Assembly (NCBI GenBank): GCA_025993015.1
Contig: DAJPFV010000001.1
Location: 124,001-188,000, forward strand
DNA length: 64,000 nucleotides
Source: Coriobacteriaceae bacterium
Lineage (GTDB): Bacteria > Actinomycetota > Coriobacteriia > Coriobacteriales > Coriobacteriaceae
Reading direction: 5' to 3'
The stretch's first letter is position 1, and every line of letters starts with the position of its first letter. This document shows positions 8,631-17,146 of the stretch, piece after piece. Under the pieces are notes generated by a model. That model was given only the letters and a program-made list of their open reading frames with translations. It ran no database searches and had not been told where the DNA came from. Both the position numbers and the translations under genes were made by a program.

Positions 8631-9011
8631 CTATTCGTCGCTGCCCGGCTTGCGTCGGTTGGCCTTTTTAATGGCGTTGAAGTGTTTGTCGTTGAGCCTG
8701 CGCTGGCGAGAGCGCTGAGGCACCTTGGTCTTGACGCGGCGGCGCGGCGGACGTCCACGACGCTCAAGCTCAGCGCGCAGCTTACGCAGGCAGCTGCTAC
8801 GGTTTTGGAACTGACTGCGGCTCTCGCGCGCCGTCACGGTAATCCCCGAAGGGATATGCTTCATGCGCACCGCTGAGTCCGTCGTGTTCACGCCCTGCCC
8901 ACCCGGGCCCGTCGCGCGAAATACCTGCACCTCGCAATCGCGCGCCAAATCCTCGACCGACATCTCGGCATAGCGCGCATACTCGCGCCATCCCATCTTG
9001 TTCTCATCCAT
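8631..9011 (-). CDS. ArfB-like peptidyl-tRNA hydrolase (GGQ-domain release factor)
   Basis: Releases nascent peptide from stalled ribosomes; it has the catalytic domain of class-I release factors without codon recognition. 126 residues from the ATG at 9011, which has GGAGG seven bases upstream; an ATG six codons earlier overlaps that site. The GGQ motif is seen as GPGGQGVNTTDSAVRM (residues 35-50), followed by a long basic tail rich in Arg and Lys, typical of the YaeJ/ArfB group that binds the mRNA channel. Short for a full release factor. Confidence 0.85.
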   Translation of the reverse strand: MDENKMGWREYARYAEMSVEDLARDCEVQVFRATGPGGQGVNTTDSAVRMKHIPSGITVTARESRSQFQNRSSCLRKLRAELERRGRPPRRRVKTKVPQRSRQRRLNDKHFNAIKKANRRKPGSDE

Positions 9012-9030
9012 ATCAACACCTCCCCTCATA

Positions 9031-9068
9031 CAAAAAAATGTGACAAAGGGAAAGCCCCTTTGTCACAT
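9031..9068 (-). terminator. Terminator after xpt
   Basis: A perfect 13-base-pair stem (9038-9050 with 9056-9068) and, on the minus strand, a run of seven T. It ends the xpt transcript upstream of the ArfB-like gene. Confidence 0.88.
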
Positions 9069-9095
9069 CGCATACCAATCGCTTATGTCGCGCGC

Positions 9096-9674
9096 TTAGG
9101 CGAAGGTGATCTCGCCGGTCTCGCAGTCCATATCGGCGATACGGGCCAGGCTCTCAACGCGGAAGCCACGCTCGCGGAGCTTATCGCCACCGCCCTGGAA
9201 GCCCTTCTCCACCGCAATGCCAATACCGGACACCTCGGCACCCGCAGCCTCGCAGATCTTGATAAGACCCTCGAGCGCGCAGCCGTTGGCCAGGAAGTCG
9301 TCGATGATCAGGACCTTGTCGCCCTCGGACAGGAAGCGCTTGCCAACGATGACCGGGTACTCCTTCTGCTTGGTAAAGGAGTAGATGGTCGTGGCATACT
9401 GCTCGCCGTCAAGGTTGATGGACTGTGCCTTCTTGGCAAAGACTACCGGCACGCCGCCAAAATGCTGAGCTGCGATGCAAGCCATGCCAATGCCCGAAGC
9501 CTCGATGGTCAGGATCTTGTTGATCTCGACACCCTCGAACAGACGGGCCCACTCGGCACCCATGTGGTCGAACAGCTCAACGTCGCACTGGTGGTTGAGG
9601 AAGGCATCAACCTTAAGGACGTTACCGGCCTTTACGATGCCGTCACGGCGAATACGATCCTCAAGCTCCTGCAT
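9096..9674 (-). CDS. xpt: Xanthine phosphoribosyltransferase
   Basis: Converts xanthine and PRPP to XMP in purine salvage. 192 residues from the ATG at 9674, with AAAGGG about seven bases upstream; in-frame codons further upstream lack a ribosome site. Seen: the start MQELEDRIRRDG, the stretch FLNHQCDVELFDHMG, and the PRPP-binding loop VLIIDDFLANG near residue 125. Length matches Xpt of Bacillus. No purine riboswitch was recognised in the 160 bases upstream. Followed by a strong terminator. Confidence 0.92.
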   Translation of the reverse strand: MQELEDRIRRDGIVKAGNVLKVDAFLNHQCDVELFDHMGAEWARLFEGVEINKILTIEASGIGMACIAAQHFGGVPVVFAKKAQSINLDGEQYATTIYSFTKQKEYPVIVGKRFLSEGDKVLIIDDFLANGCALEGLIKICEAAGAEVSGIGIAVEKGFQGGGDKLRERGFRVESLARIADMDCETGEITFA

Positions 9675-9834
9675 GGCGCAACCCTTTCTCGCGGCAATGA
9701 TTCCGCGCGATGAACAAACGTTGCACGATAGTCTACCACGGACCGACCCCCACCCGCCCCACAAGCCGCATCGCACTATAAAGCTGCAAGACCAGTAGAT
9801 AGGCCCGATTCGTGGCAGACAGCCTCCCAACACG

Positions 9835-11139
9835 CTAATGCCGGGTGCGCGTCCTCACCAAACGTACCAATGTGAGCGCAAAGCCCACGGTAGCAACGGC
9901 CATCAGCACGTAGAATACCAAACGAAAGCCAAAGAGGAACACGTCCGGACGACCCGCCACATAGCTCGTGACCGTCTTGCCCATCGCCGCGCTCGTCTGT
10001 CCATACAGGATGCGCGACGCCGCCGTAATACCCAGCGCTATGCCCGCATAGCGCGCCAAGCTGCTCAAGCTGCCCGCAAAGCCAAGCGCCTCACGCGGAG
10101 CCGAACCCATATACAGCGAATTATTGGGACTCTGGAAGATCGACGTGCCGCACGACATAAACGCGACGCAGCACACAATCATCAAGATGGAAGAGTGCTC
10201 GTCAAGCGTGCTCACCGCAAAGAGACCGCACACGTACACGCCCAGGCCAACGGCCGTGGGCGCTTCACAACCAACACGGTCGGACACCGAGCCCGAAAGC
10301 GGGCCCACAAAGGCGTTCACGACCGGCATCGCCAAAAACAACAGGCCGGAGATATCGGAGCTAAAGCCGTGGGCATCCTGAAAGTAGAACGGCAGCACAA
10401 ACTCGGAGGCACCGATACCCACGAACACGATAAGCATGCAAGCCAGGTTAATCGTGAAAGCCGAGCTCGCAAAGCAGCGACGCGCCGCCTCTGTCAACGG
10501 CATAGGGCGTTCGCCAGCCTCCGGCTTCACATGCGGTAGCGTATAGAGTCCCACGATAAACGAGATTACGCCAATGGGCAGATTGATAAGGAAGATGCTC
10601 TCCCAGGGAAAGCTCGCCACCAGCACGCCGCCGAGCACGGGGCCGCACATCATGCCAAGAGCCACAAAGGTCGCCAGAATGCCCATGGCACGGCCGCGCT
10701 CACGCGCCGGAAACGACTCGGTGATGATGCCCATATTGTTGGCCATCGCGGCGGCACAGCCAATGCCCTGCACGAAACGCGCCAAGATAAGCACCTCGAG
10801 CGAAGCCGAAAGCCCGCAAAGCAACGAGCCACCCGTAAAGACGATTACACCAAGCTGGAACACATTCACCTTGCCGCGCACATCGCCCAAGCGGCCAAAC
10901 GGCAGCATGGCGACGCACGTCGCGAGCAGATACACCGAGCTCACGAGCTGAATGCGGTCGAGACCCACCCCCAGCTCCTTTTGCATCACGGGCAGCGCCA
11001 CCGTCACGATGCTCGCATCCAGACACGCCATAAAAGTCATGACGAGCACGGTGAACAGAATCGCCCATTTATTCTTACCGTGGGTGTCGCCCTCTAGGGC
11101 AATGTGTTCGCGGCGCAGCTGCTCGGCAGTTTTCTCCAT
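9835..11139 (-). CDS. MFS drug-type exporter (DHA2-like)
   Basis: Proton-driven membrane exporter; substrate unknown. 434 residues from the ATG at 11139, with AAAGGA about five bases upstream. Motifs typical of the drug:H+ antiporter groups are visible: LDASIVTVALP in the first helix (the D1 signature LDxTIVNVALP), LPFGRLGDVRGK after helix 2, and the helix-5 motif MMCGPVLGGVL. About 12 or more hydrophobic segments. A single gene downstream of metY and separated from it by a terminator. Confidence 0.82.
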   Translation of the reverse strand: MEKTAEQLRREHIALEGDTHGKNKWAILFTVLVMTFMACLDASIVTVALPVMQKELGVGLDRIQLVSSVYLLATCVAMLPFGRLGDVRGKVNVFQLGVIVFTGGSLLCGLSASLEVLILARFVQGIGCAAAMANNMGIITESFPARERGRAMGILATFVALGMMCGPVLGGVLVASFPWESIFLINLPIGVISFIVGLYTLPHVKPEAGERPMPLTEAARRCFASSAFTINLACMLIVFVGIGASEFVLPFYFQDAHGFSSDISGLLFLAMPVVNAFVGPLSGSVSDRVGCEAPTAVGLGVYVCGLFAVSTLDEHSSILMIVCCVAFMSCGTSIFQSPNNSLYMGSAPREALGFAGSLSSLARYAGIALGITAASRILYGQTSAAMGKTVTSYVAGRPDVFLFGFRLVFYVLMAVATVGFALTLVRLVRTRTRH

Positions 11140-11164
11140 GTATATCCTTTCTATCGTGCAACGC

Positions 11165-11211
11165 AAAAACGGGACCCCAATCGCCTACAAACGGACACGA
11201 TCGGGGTCCCG
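11165..11211 (-). terminator. Terminator after metY
   Basis: A 14-base-pair stem with one mismatch (11170-11183 with 11198-11211) followed on the minus strand by a run of five T. It separates metY from the MFS gene. Confidence 0.8.
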
Positions 11212-11280
11212 CCTACGGAATCGGAACTATGAGGACGTCGTCAGCCGAAAAGCCGTTCCACGCCTCGCACGCACGCTAGC

Positions 11281-12564
11281 CTAGCACTGCTCGAGCGCCT
11301 GCTCAAGGTCGGCAATCAGATCGGCCGTGTCCTCAAGGCCGCACGACAGGCGCACCATGTCGGCGGAGATGCCGCAGGCGATGAGCTCCTCGTCGTTCAT
11401 CTGGCGATGGGTGGCGTTTGCCGGGTGCAGGCAGCAGGTGCGGGCATCGGCCACGTGCGTGGCAATCTGGGCGAGCTTAAGACTCTTCATAAAGGTCTCG
11501 GCCGCCGCGCGACCACCGTTAAAGCCAAAGCTCACGACGCCGCAAGTACCGTTGGGCATGTACTTCTGAGCGATGTCATAGTACTTGTCGCCCTCCAGGC
11601 CCGGATAGCTCACGAAGCGTACCTTGGGGTGGCTCTGCAGGAACTTGGCGACCGCCAGACCATTCTCACAATGGCGCGGCATGCGCACGTGCAGGCTCTC
11701 GAGCGAGCTGTTCAGGAAGAACGCCGCCTGCGGGTTCTGCATGGGGCCGAGGTCGCGCATAAGCTGCGCAGTGGCCTTGGTAATAAAGGCGCCCTCGCGA
11801 CCGAACTTCTCGGCATAGGTCACGCCGTGGTAGCTCTCGTCGGGCGTGGTGAGACCCGGGAACTTGTCCGCATGGGCCATCCAGTCAAACTGGCCGTGGT
11901 CGACGATCACGCCACCCAGGTAGGCCGCATGGCCATCCATGTACTTAGTGGTGGAGTGCGTGACGATGTCGGCGCCCCATTCAAAGGGACGGCACATCAC
12001 GGGCGTCGGGAAGGTGTTGTCGACCATCAGCGGTACGCCGTGGTCGTGCGCGGCCTTGGCAAAGCGCTCGATATCGAGTACGGCAAGGGCGGGGTTAGCA
12101 ATCGTCTCGCCAAAGACAAGCTTGGTGTTGGGCTGGAAGGCTGCCTCGAGCTCCTCGTCGGTGCAGTCGGGGGCAACGAACGTGCAGGTCAAGCCCATAC
12201 GACCCATGGTGTGAGCCAGCAGGTTGTAGGTACCGCCGTAGATGGCGGAGCTCGCGACCACGTGATCGCCGGCACCGGCAACGTTAAAGATCGCGAGGAA
12301 GTTCGCAGCCATGCCCGAGCTCGTGAGCATCGCGGCAGTGCCGCCCTCCATCTCGCAGATCTTGGCGGCAACCAAATCGCACGTGGGGTTCTGCAGACGG
12401 CTGTAGAAATAGCCCGACTCCTCCAGGTCAAACAGCTTGCCCATGTGCTCGGACGTGTCGTACTTCCACGTGGTGGACTGGTAGATGGGCACCTGGCGCG
12501 GCTCCGCGTCACCCGGGCGGTAGCCGCCCTGTACACATGTAGTACCGATGGTCTGCTCGCTCAT
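11281..12564 (-). CDS. metY: O-acetylhomoserine sulfhydrylase family PLP enzyme
   Basis: Likely makes homocysteine (or methionine) from O-acetylhomoserine and sulfide or methanethiol; belongs to the Cys/Met metabolism PLP enzymes. 427 residues from the ATG at 12564, with GGGAG six bases upstream. Seen: YSRLQNPTCD, the glycine-rich LTSSGMAANF, LMVDNTFPTPV, and the PLP-binding Lys in HSTTKYMDGH. The length and ATHVADARTCCLHPANATHRQ favour MetY over shorter cystathionine enzymes, though methionine gamma-lyase is a possible alternative. No SAM riboswitch was recognised upstream. Confidence 0.85.
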   Translation of the reverse strand: MSEQTIGTTCVQGGYRPGDAEPRQVPIYQSTTWKYDTSEHMGKLFDLEESGYFYSRLQNPTCDLVAAKICEMEGGTAAMLTSSGMAANFLAIFNVAGAGDHVVASSAIYGGTYNLLAHTMGRMGLTCTFVAPDCTDEELEAAFQPNTKLVFGETIANPALAVLDIERFAKAAHDHGVPLMVDNTFPTPVMCRPFEWGADIVTHSTTKYMDGHAAYLGGVIVDHGQFDWMAHADKFPGLTTPDESYHGVTYAEKFGREGAFITKATAQLMRDLGPMQNPQAAFFLNSSLESLHVRMPRHCENGLAVAKFLQSHPKVRFVSYPGLEGDKYYDIAQKYMPNGTCGVVSFGFNGGRAAAETFMKSLKLAQIATHVADARTCCLHPANATHRQMNDEELIACGISADMVRLSCGLEDTADLIADLEQALEQC

Positions 12565-12794
12565 ATCTAGCTCCCTTGCCTGGGTTTTAGTTTTATTCGG
12601 TTCACGATACCGCTACCCCGCACCCCTCTCAACCCATCACCAAGGTGGGTTATTGGACAAATTGATCAGAGTATTTATCTCAAGCCTTAGGCATTTATTC
12701 GATAGATAAAAATGAGGCATACATGATGCTCTCGATGATTACATGCACCGTCACGGGTACCATAGGCGGGTACACCGTGACAAAGGAGACAACG
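12565..12794. promoter_or_regulatory. Divergent region between metY and the C-GCAxxG-C-C gene
   Basis: A 230-base AT-rich region. It holds an inverted repeat AACCCA...TGGGTT (12634-12655) and an imperfect palindrome around TTGATCAGAG...CTCAA (12662-12684). Both are possible operators for a sulfur or redox regulator, but none matches a site I can name. No known riboswitch is seen. Confidence 0.3.
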
Positions 12795-13241
12795 ATGAAG
12801 CAAATCGATACGGCCCAGCTCGACATCACTGCCTGTCAGGCTCAGGCTGCCGAATACCATGCCCGTGGCTTTAACTGCGCACAAGCCGTCGCCTGCACGC
12901 TCGCGCCCACCGTCGGGCTCGACCCCCAGGTCGCCTTTACCCTCACCGAGGGCTTTGGCGCCGGCATGGGCGGCATGACCGAAACTTGCGGCGCCATCTC
13001 GGGCGCTGTGGCCATCATGGGCTTTGTAATGAGCGACGGCATGGAAAACCCCAAGACTAAGGGCCAGACCTACAAGCTGTCGCGCGAAATCACCAAGCGT
13101 TTTGGCGAGAAGAACACGACGACCGTCTGCGGCACGCTCAAGGGCATCGGATCGGATAAGGGTCCGCTCCGCAGCTGCCCCGGTTGCATCGACGATGCCG
13201 TCGAGATCGCCTGCGATGTGCTAAAGCAGCTCGCCGAGTAA
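12795..13241 (+). CDS. C-GCAxxG-C-C family protein
   Basis: Small cytoplasmic protein of a family named for its conserved Cys pattern; function unknown, thought to be redox-related. 148 residues from the ATG at 12795, which has AAAGGAG six bases upstream. Cys residues are visible in GFNCAQAVACTL, TETCGAISGAVAIMG, TVCGTL and RSCPGCIDDAVEI. Some family members carry membrane helices; this one does not show a convincing one. Its divergence from metY may mean shared sulfur or redox control. Confidence 0.8.
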   Translation: MKQIDTAQLDITACQAQAAEYHARGFNCAQAVACTLAPTVGLDPQVAFTLTEGFGAGMGGMTETCGAISGAVAIMGFVMSDGMENPKTKGQTYKLSREITKRFGEKNTTTVCGTLKGIGSDKGPLRSCPGCIDDAVEIACDVLKQLAE

Positions 13242-13259
13242 ACGGCAGCAACAGAAAAA

Positions 13260-13306
13260 CGACGGCCGGCGCGCTTGGAATCCATCCAAAAGCACGCCGG
13301 CCGTCG
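13260..13306 (-). terminator. Terminator after yigZ
   Basis: A perfect 12-base-pair GC-rich stem (13260-13271 with 13295-13306). The minus strand continues into TTTTT, so it mainly serves yigZ; it may also stop the converging transcript. Confidence 0.75.
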
Positions 13307-13309
13307 CCG

Positions 13310-13948
13310 TCAGAACTCGGCAAATTCGGGAGCGCCGACCTCGATCTCCTCGCGTCCCGCCATAAGCTCGCGCATCTTGGCGCAAAACGACTCCTGCTCC
13401 CCTGCCTTAAACACCAAGTGAAGTGTCACGGTATCCGCGTAATCGGTATCCGAAACCTTGGCACCCGAATCCTGGGCCAAGCGAAGCACCTGCTCATACT
13501 GCGGATAGGCCACATGCACGTCAACCGGCACGACACTCGTCATCTCGACGATCTGCCCGGACTCCTGAGCCGAGGCCACCGCCGCCTGCGTCGCCGCGGT
13601 ATAGGCGCGCACCAAGCCACCAGGACCCAACAGCGTGCCGCCAAAATAGCGCGTCACCACGCAGCAAACATTTTTGAGCCCCGCGCCACGCAGCACCTCG
13701 AGCGTCGGCATACCGCTCGTGCGGCTCGGCTCACCATCATCGCTCTGGCGCTCGCGTCCATCGACCAAAATCCACGCGGGAACATTATGCCGAGCGTCAT
13801 AATGACGCTTGCGAACCATCTCGATAAAGGCATTCGCCTCATCCTCGGACTCAATATGGACCAGCTGGGCAATAAACCGGCTCTTTCGGTCCACAAACTC
13901 GCCCGAAGCCTCAATATTCGATTGCAAAGTAAAATAGCTGTCCAACAA
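13310..13948 (-). CDS. YigZ/IMPACT family protein
   Basis: Conserved soluble protein related to eukaryotic IMPACT; its precise function is not settled. 212 residues. The family core is clear: SRFIAQLVHIESEDEA, the ARHNVPAWILVDG region, DDGEPSRTSGMPTLEVLRG, and CVVTRYFGGTLLGPGGLVRAY. There is no ATG near the N-terminus; two adjacent TTG codons (13948 and 13945) follow GAGGGG, and the second is better spaced, so the start could be one codon shorter. A terminator follows and rnpB lies upstream on the same strand. Confidence 0.85.
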   Translation of the reverse strand: MLDSYFTLQSNIEASGEFVDRKSRFIAQLVHIESEDEANAFIEMVRKRHYDARHNVPAWILVDGRERQSDDGEPSRTSGMPTLEVLRGAGLKNVCCVVTRYFGGTLLGPGGLVRAYTAATQAAVASAQESGQIVEMTSVVPVDVHVAYPQYEQVLRLAQDSGAKVSDTDYADTVTLHLVFKAGEQESFCAKMRELMAGREEIEVGAPEFAEF

Positions 13949-14030
13949 AGCCCCTCAAGCACAAGCAAAGCAACAAACAGCCTCAATAATACGGCAAAGA
14001 CCGTATCGATTGTTAGGGTAACAAAAATGC

Positions 14031-14388
14031 CAAGTGGGCCTATAAGCCGGGTTCTGTCGTGAACGGTCATTTATCTTGTCTGCACGTTACCGTGCAGCTC
14101 CACGCACGCTACCCGAACGCGGACCGGGCCGGCCCATGGCGTTCCTATTCGCGCTTGCTCCGGATGGGGCTTGCCAAGCCGCCGTGTTACCACGACGCTG
14201 GTGGTCTCTTACACCACCGTTTCAGCTTTTCCCTTTACGCCTTGCGGCGCAGGTGGGAGTCTTCTTTTCTGCGGCGCTTTCCGTCGGATCACTCCGCCCG
14301 GCCGTTAGCCGGCATCCCGCCCTCTGGAGCCCGGACTTTCCTCACGCGTGCTGCAAGCAGCACATCGCGCAACCGTCTGGCCCACTCA
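14031..14388 (-). ncRNA. rnpB: RNase P RNA
   Basis: Catalytic RNA that trims the 5' ends of pre-tRNAs. On the minus strand the universal 5' region GAGGAAAGTCCGGGCTCC is present, with the ACAGAACCCGGCTTATAG block near the 3' end. The ends can pair (AGTGGGCC with GGCCCACT) as helix P1, which sets the borders used here. About 358 bases, the usual size for a bacterial type A RNA. A -10-like TACACT lies just upstream. Confidence 0.93.
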
Positions 14389-14398
14389 GCAGTGCAAG

Positions 14399-14404
14399 AG
14401 TGTA
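14399..14404 (-). promoter_or_regulatory. -10 element of rnpB
   Basis: TACACT on the minus strand, placing the transcript start near 14391, which fits the predicted P1 helix end. The -35 is weak (CATTGC at 17 bases). Confidence 0.5.
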
Positions 14405-14655
14405 GCACACCGTTGACGCAGGCAATGGCACAACACAAGCGTTCGACACGATAAACCAAGAACCACGCTATGCAGTACAATAGGGTCGTCGATGGGCAAC
14501 GTCGTCAGTCGAGACGCGACCGCGCTCCGCACCCCTCCGTCTACTCGGTGCGTTCCCGCCTCCTCCCCGAGGCGGGATGTCGGCATTTTTTCATGCGCCG
14601 ACAACCCAATAGCCCGTAGACAGCCCGGGCAGTATCGCGTACCTCAGCAACAAAT
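14405..14655. other. Intergenic region rnpB to rpsA
   Basis: About 250 bases with no gene I can support. It contains a hairpin CCCGCCTC/GAGGCGGG followed, after a few bases, by TTTTTT on the plus strand (about 14557-14593), and a -10-like TACAAT on the plus strand near 14475. A small plus-strand RNA of about 100 bases is conceivable but unproven. Confidence 0.25.
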
Positions 14656-14691
14656 GCAAAAAGGGACCCGTCCATTGCGGACGGATCCCTT
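14656..14691 (-). terminator. Terminator after rpsA
   Basis: A 13-base-pair stem (one U-G pair in the minus-strand RNA; 14661-14673 with 14679-14691) followed on the minus strand by a T-run. Confidence 0.85.
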
Positions 14692-14715
14692 AAAACAAGT
14701 GATCGTCAAACCGAT

Positions 14716-15882
14716 TTACTCGGCGTCGGTCTCCTCGTCCTTCTTCTCGGAAGGTAGCGGGGTAACCTCGATCTCGACGCCCAGAGTCTCAGCAGCAGAC
14801 TTCATGGACAGGGAGATACGACGACGGTCGAGGTCGATCTCCATGACCTTGACCTGAACCTTGTCGCCCACATGGGTGACCTGAGAAGGCTGATCGACGT
14901 GCTTGTTGGCCATCTCGGAGATGTGCACCAGGCCCTCGATGCCCTCGCCCAGGTCGACGAAAGCGCCGAACGGGACAAGCTTGGTCACAGTGCCCTCGAC
15001 GATAGCGCCGACGGGGTACTTCTTGACCAGTGCGCGCCACGGATCCTCGGTGGTCTGCTTGAGACCCAGGGAGATGCGCTCGCGGTTGAGATCGACGTCG
15101 AGAACCTCGACCTCGACCTCCTGGCCGACCTTGACAACCTCGGAAGGATGGTTGACGTGGTTCCAGGAGAGCTCGGAGATGTGGATGAGGCCGTCGATAC
15201 CGCCGAGGTCGACGAAGGCGCCGAAGTCGACGATGGAGGAAACGGTGCCCTGGAGACGCATACCAGACTTGAGCTTGGACAGGATCTCGGAGCGCTCGGC
15301 CTTACGGGACTCCTCGAGCACGACGCGACGGGAGAGGACGACGTTGTTGCGGTTGCGGTCCATCTCGATAACGCGGGCCTCGATGCGGGTGCCCATGTAG
15401 GAGGTGAGGTCCTTGACGCGACGGAGGTCGACGAGGGAGGCGGGCAGGAAGCCACGCAGGCCGATGTCGAGGATCAGGCCGCCCTTGACAACCTCGATAA
15501 CCTCGCCCTCGACGTTCTCGCCGGAGTTGAACTTCTCCTCGATGCGGTTCCAAGCACGCTCGTACTCGGCACGCTTCTTGGACAGGACCAGACGACCGTC
15601 CTTGTCCTCCTTCTGGAGTACCAGAGCCTCGATGGGATCACCGAGTGCAACGATGTCTGCAGGGTTAGCGTCCTTGCGGATGGACAGCTCGCGGACCGGG
15701 ATAACGCCCTCGGACTTGAATCCGATGTCAACGAGCACCTCGTCATGCTCGATCTTAACGACAGTGCCGTTAACGAGATCGCCCTCATCAAAGTCGGTAA
15801 TCGTACCGTCGATGAGGTTGTTCATCTCCTCCTCGTTGACATCGTCAAGAGAGAAAATGGACGAGTTCTGAATCTCACTCAA
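14716..15882 (-). CDS. rpsA: Ribosomal protein S1 (four S1 domains)
   Basis: Binds mRNA at the ribosome and helps translation start. 388 residues beginning at a TTG (15882), preceded by AAAGGGG at about seven bases; no ATG is nearby. Four S1 RNA-binding repeats are visible, starting near residues 34, 121, 206 and 291; the third and fourth carry the clearest motif (FGAFVDLGGIDGLIHISEL and FGAFVDLGEGIEGLVHISEM). E. coli S1 has six repeats; four is usual in Gram-positive and actinobacterial S1. The C-terminal tail is acidic. Monocistronic, with its own terminator. Confidence 0.92.
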   Translation of the reverse strand: MSEIQNSSIFSLDDVNEEEMNNLIDGTITDFDEGDLVNGTVVKIEHDEVLVDIGFKSEGVIPVRELSIRKDANPADIVALGDPIEALVLQKEDKDGRLVLSKKRAEYERAWNRIEEKFNSGENVEGEVIEVVKGGLILDIGLRGFLPASLVDLRRVKDLTSYMGTRIEARVIEMDRNRNNVVLSRRVVLEESRKAERSEILSKLKSGMRLQGTVSSIVDFGAFVDLGGIDGLIHISELSWNHVNHPSEVVKVGQEVEVEVLDVDLNRERISLGLKQTTEDPWRALVKKYPVGAIVEGTVTKLVPFGAFVDLGEGIEGLVHISEMANKHVDQPSQVTHVGDKVQVKVMEIDLDRRRISLSMKSAAETLGVEIEVTPLPSEKKDEETDAE

Positions 15883-16197
15883 AGGTGGACCCCTTTCGAA
15901 CTACGGGGCCCCGATTGCTAGGACCTACAGAAGGGTGCGACAAGCACACAACGTTTAGGAACACTCGGGAGCCGACAGATACTAATGTGACGCTTATGCA
16001 ATCACGTTCGTATAGGTTACGGGGAAATGAGTTCGATTTCAAGCGTGAACTGCGATTTTTTACTCGTGTGGAGACTTTTTCGTAATCTTATGAACACACG
16101 TCTCCGCAACTTGACGATAACCAGCCAGGCATTCGGCTTTGGGGTAAAGTATCCGGAGCCAACGATTCTAGATCGATTTTTCGAGAAAGGTGCCCGC
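15883..16197. other. Divergent intergenic region rpsA to HAD gene
   Basis: About 315 bases between divergent genes, AT-richer than the genes. It must hold promoters for both. I see no clear -35/-10 pair, known RNA motif or supported small frame; an in-frame extension of the HAD gene has no ribosome site. Confidence 0.4.
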
Positions 16198-16956
16198 GTG
16201 CTCAAAGCAGTCGTTTTCGATATGGACGAAACGCTTCTCAGCATCAACCTCAACGCGTTCATCCTTCGCTATTTTAAGGATGTCTCTTCGATGCTCGCGG
16301 ATATCGGGCGCCGCAGCCGCGGTGGCACGATGGCGCGCCTCGGCACCATCCTGGTCGACCTCAACGCCAATCGCCGCAGCGGCACGGACAACCGCACCAA
16401 TCTTGAGTTTTACCAAGAAGAGGTCGAGCGCCGATGCGGGATCTGCCTCTCCGATCCCCTCATCTACGAGGCGTTTACCTACTATGACCGCGAAGTTCTT
16501 CCGTACAAGAACGACGATATCATTAACGCCCACGCCATGCCGGGCGCACACGCCGCGCTCCAGGCCGTACAGGACGCAGGGCTGCGCTGCGCGCTCTTTA
16601 CCAACCCCAGCTTTCCCCAGGGGGCCATTGAGTGCCGCATGGGTTGGGGCGACCTGGCCGACGCCCCCTTTGAACTCGTGACGCACATGGGAAACGCCAC
16701 CCGCTGCAAGCCCGATGCCACCTACTATCTAGAGCAGCTTCAGGTGATGGGGCTCGAGCCACACGAGGTCCTTATGGTGGGCAACGATCCCAAGCGCGAC
16801 TTCCCCAGTCCCGCCTGCGGCATTCAAACTGCCTATGTTGGCCAGGGAAAACCCGGCCGAGCCACCTGGCGCGGAACCATGGAAGACTTCGCCCGCGACT
16901 TTAACGCCGTAATCGAAGCCTTCTACGAACACCAAGTAGCCGACGAACTGTCGTAG
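16198..16956 (+). CDS. HAD-family hydrolase
   Basis: Probably a phosphatase of the haloacid dehalogenase superfamily; substrate unknown. 252 residues from the GTG at 16198, with AAAGG about seven bases upstream. The N-terminus LKAVVFDMDETLLS carries the nucleophile motif DxD. Motif II is seen as CALFTNPSFP and motif IV as VLMVGNDPKRDF, giving the Asp pair. An alpha-helical cap lies between motifs I and II (C1 type). It is followed by a long intergenic hairpin. Confidence 0.85.
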   Translation: MLKAVVFDMDETLLSINLNAFILRYFKDVSSMLADIGRRSRGGTMARLGTILVDLNANRRSGTDNRTNLEFYQEEVERRCGICLSDPLIYEAFTYYDREVLPYKNDDIINAHAMPGAHAALQAVQDAGLRCALFTNPSFPQGAIECRMGWGDLADAPFELVTHMGNATRCKPDATYYLEQLQVMGLEPHEVLMVGNDPKRDFPSPACGIQTAYVGQGKPGRATWRGTMEDFARDFNAVIEAFYEHQVADELS

Positions 16957-17004
16957 GACCCCTCGCTCCAAACCAAATATCGCCGCAGGTTGAGCACAAG
17001 TCAG

Positions 17005-17105
17005 CGAAAATGCCCCTAAGCGAGCAATGTGCCTTGAAAGAGGAGGGCATAGGCCTTCTGGCCATGCCCGACGATTGAAAGGCAGATTGCCGCTTAGGGG
17101 CATTT
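17005..17105. repeat. 100-base intergenic hairpin
   Basis: An outer perfect 15-base stem (17008-17022 with 17091-17105), then GCAAT/ATTGC after a one-base bulge, TGCCTT/AAGGCA, and an inner GGGCAT/ATGCCC with AGGCC/GGCC at the tip. Nearly the whole element folds on itself. It lies between converging genes; function unknown. Confidence 0.75.
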
Positions 17106-17118
17106 GCAGCGTCGACTG

Positions 17119-17146
17119 GTTACGCGGTTTGGTAAAACCGCGTAAC
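17119..17146. terminator. Hairpin at the end of the cysteine desulfidase gene
   Basis: A perfect 12-base stem (GTTACGCGGTTT and its complement) with loop GGTA overlaps the stop of the gene at 17146. No T-run follows, so it may be a weak terminator or an mRNA end protector. Confidence 0.5.

Noticed and set aside
9675..9834. Purine (guanine) riboswitch before xpt
   Set aside because: The region is GC-rich and lacks the conserved three-way junction and loop sequences.
12565..12720. SAM riboswitch before metY
   Set aside because: The expected conserved core and kink-turn sequences were not found; only simple inverted repeats are present.
14872..15921. A 349-codon plus-strand frame antisense to rpsA
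   Set aside because: The minus strand encodes S1 with four clear repeats; the antisense protein is a repetitive Leu/Asp/Val product of that sequence.
16027..16197. In-frame extension of the HAD gene upstream of 16198
   Set aside because: No ribosome site upstream and the HAD fold begins at the GTG with AAAGG.
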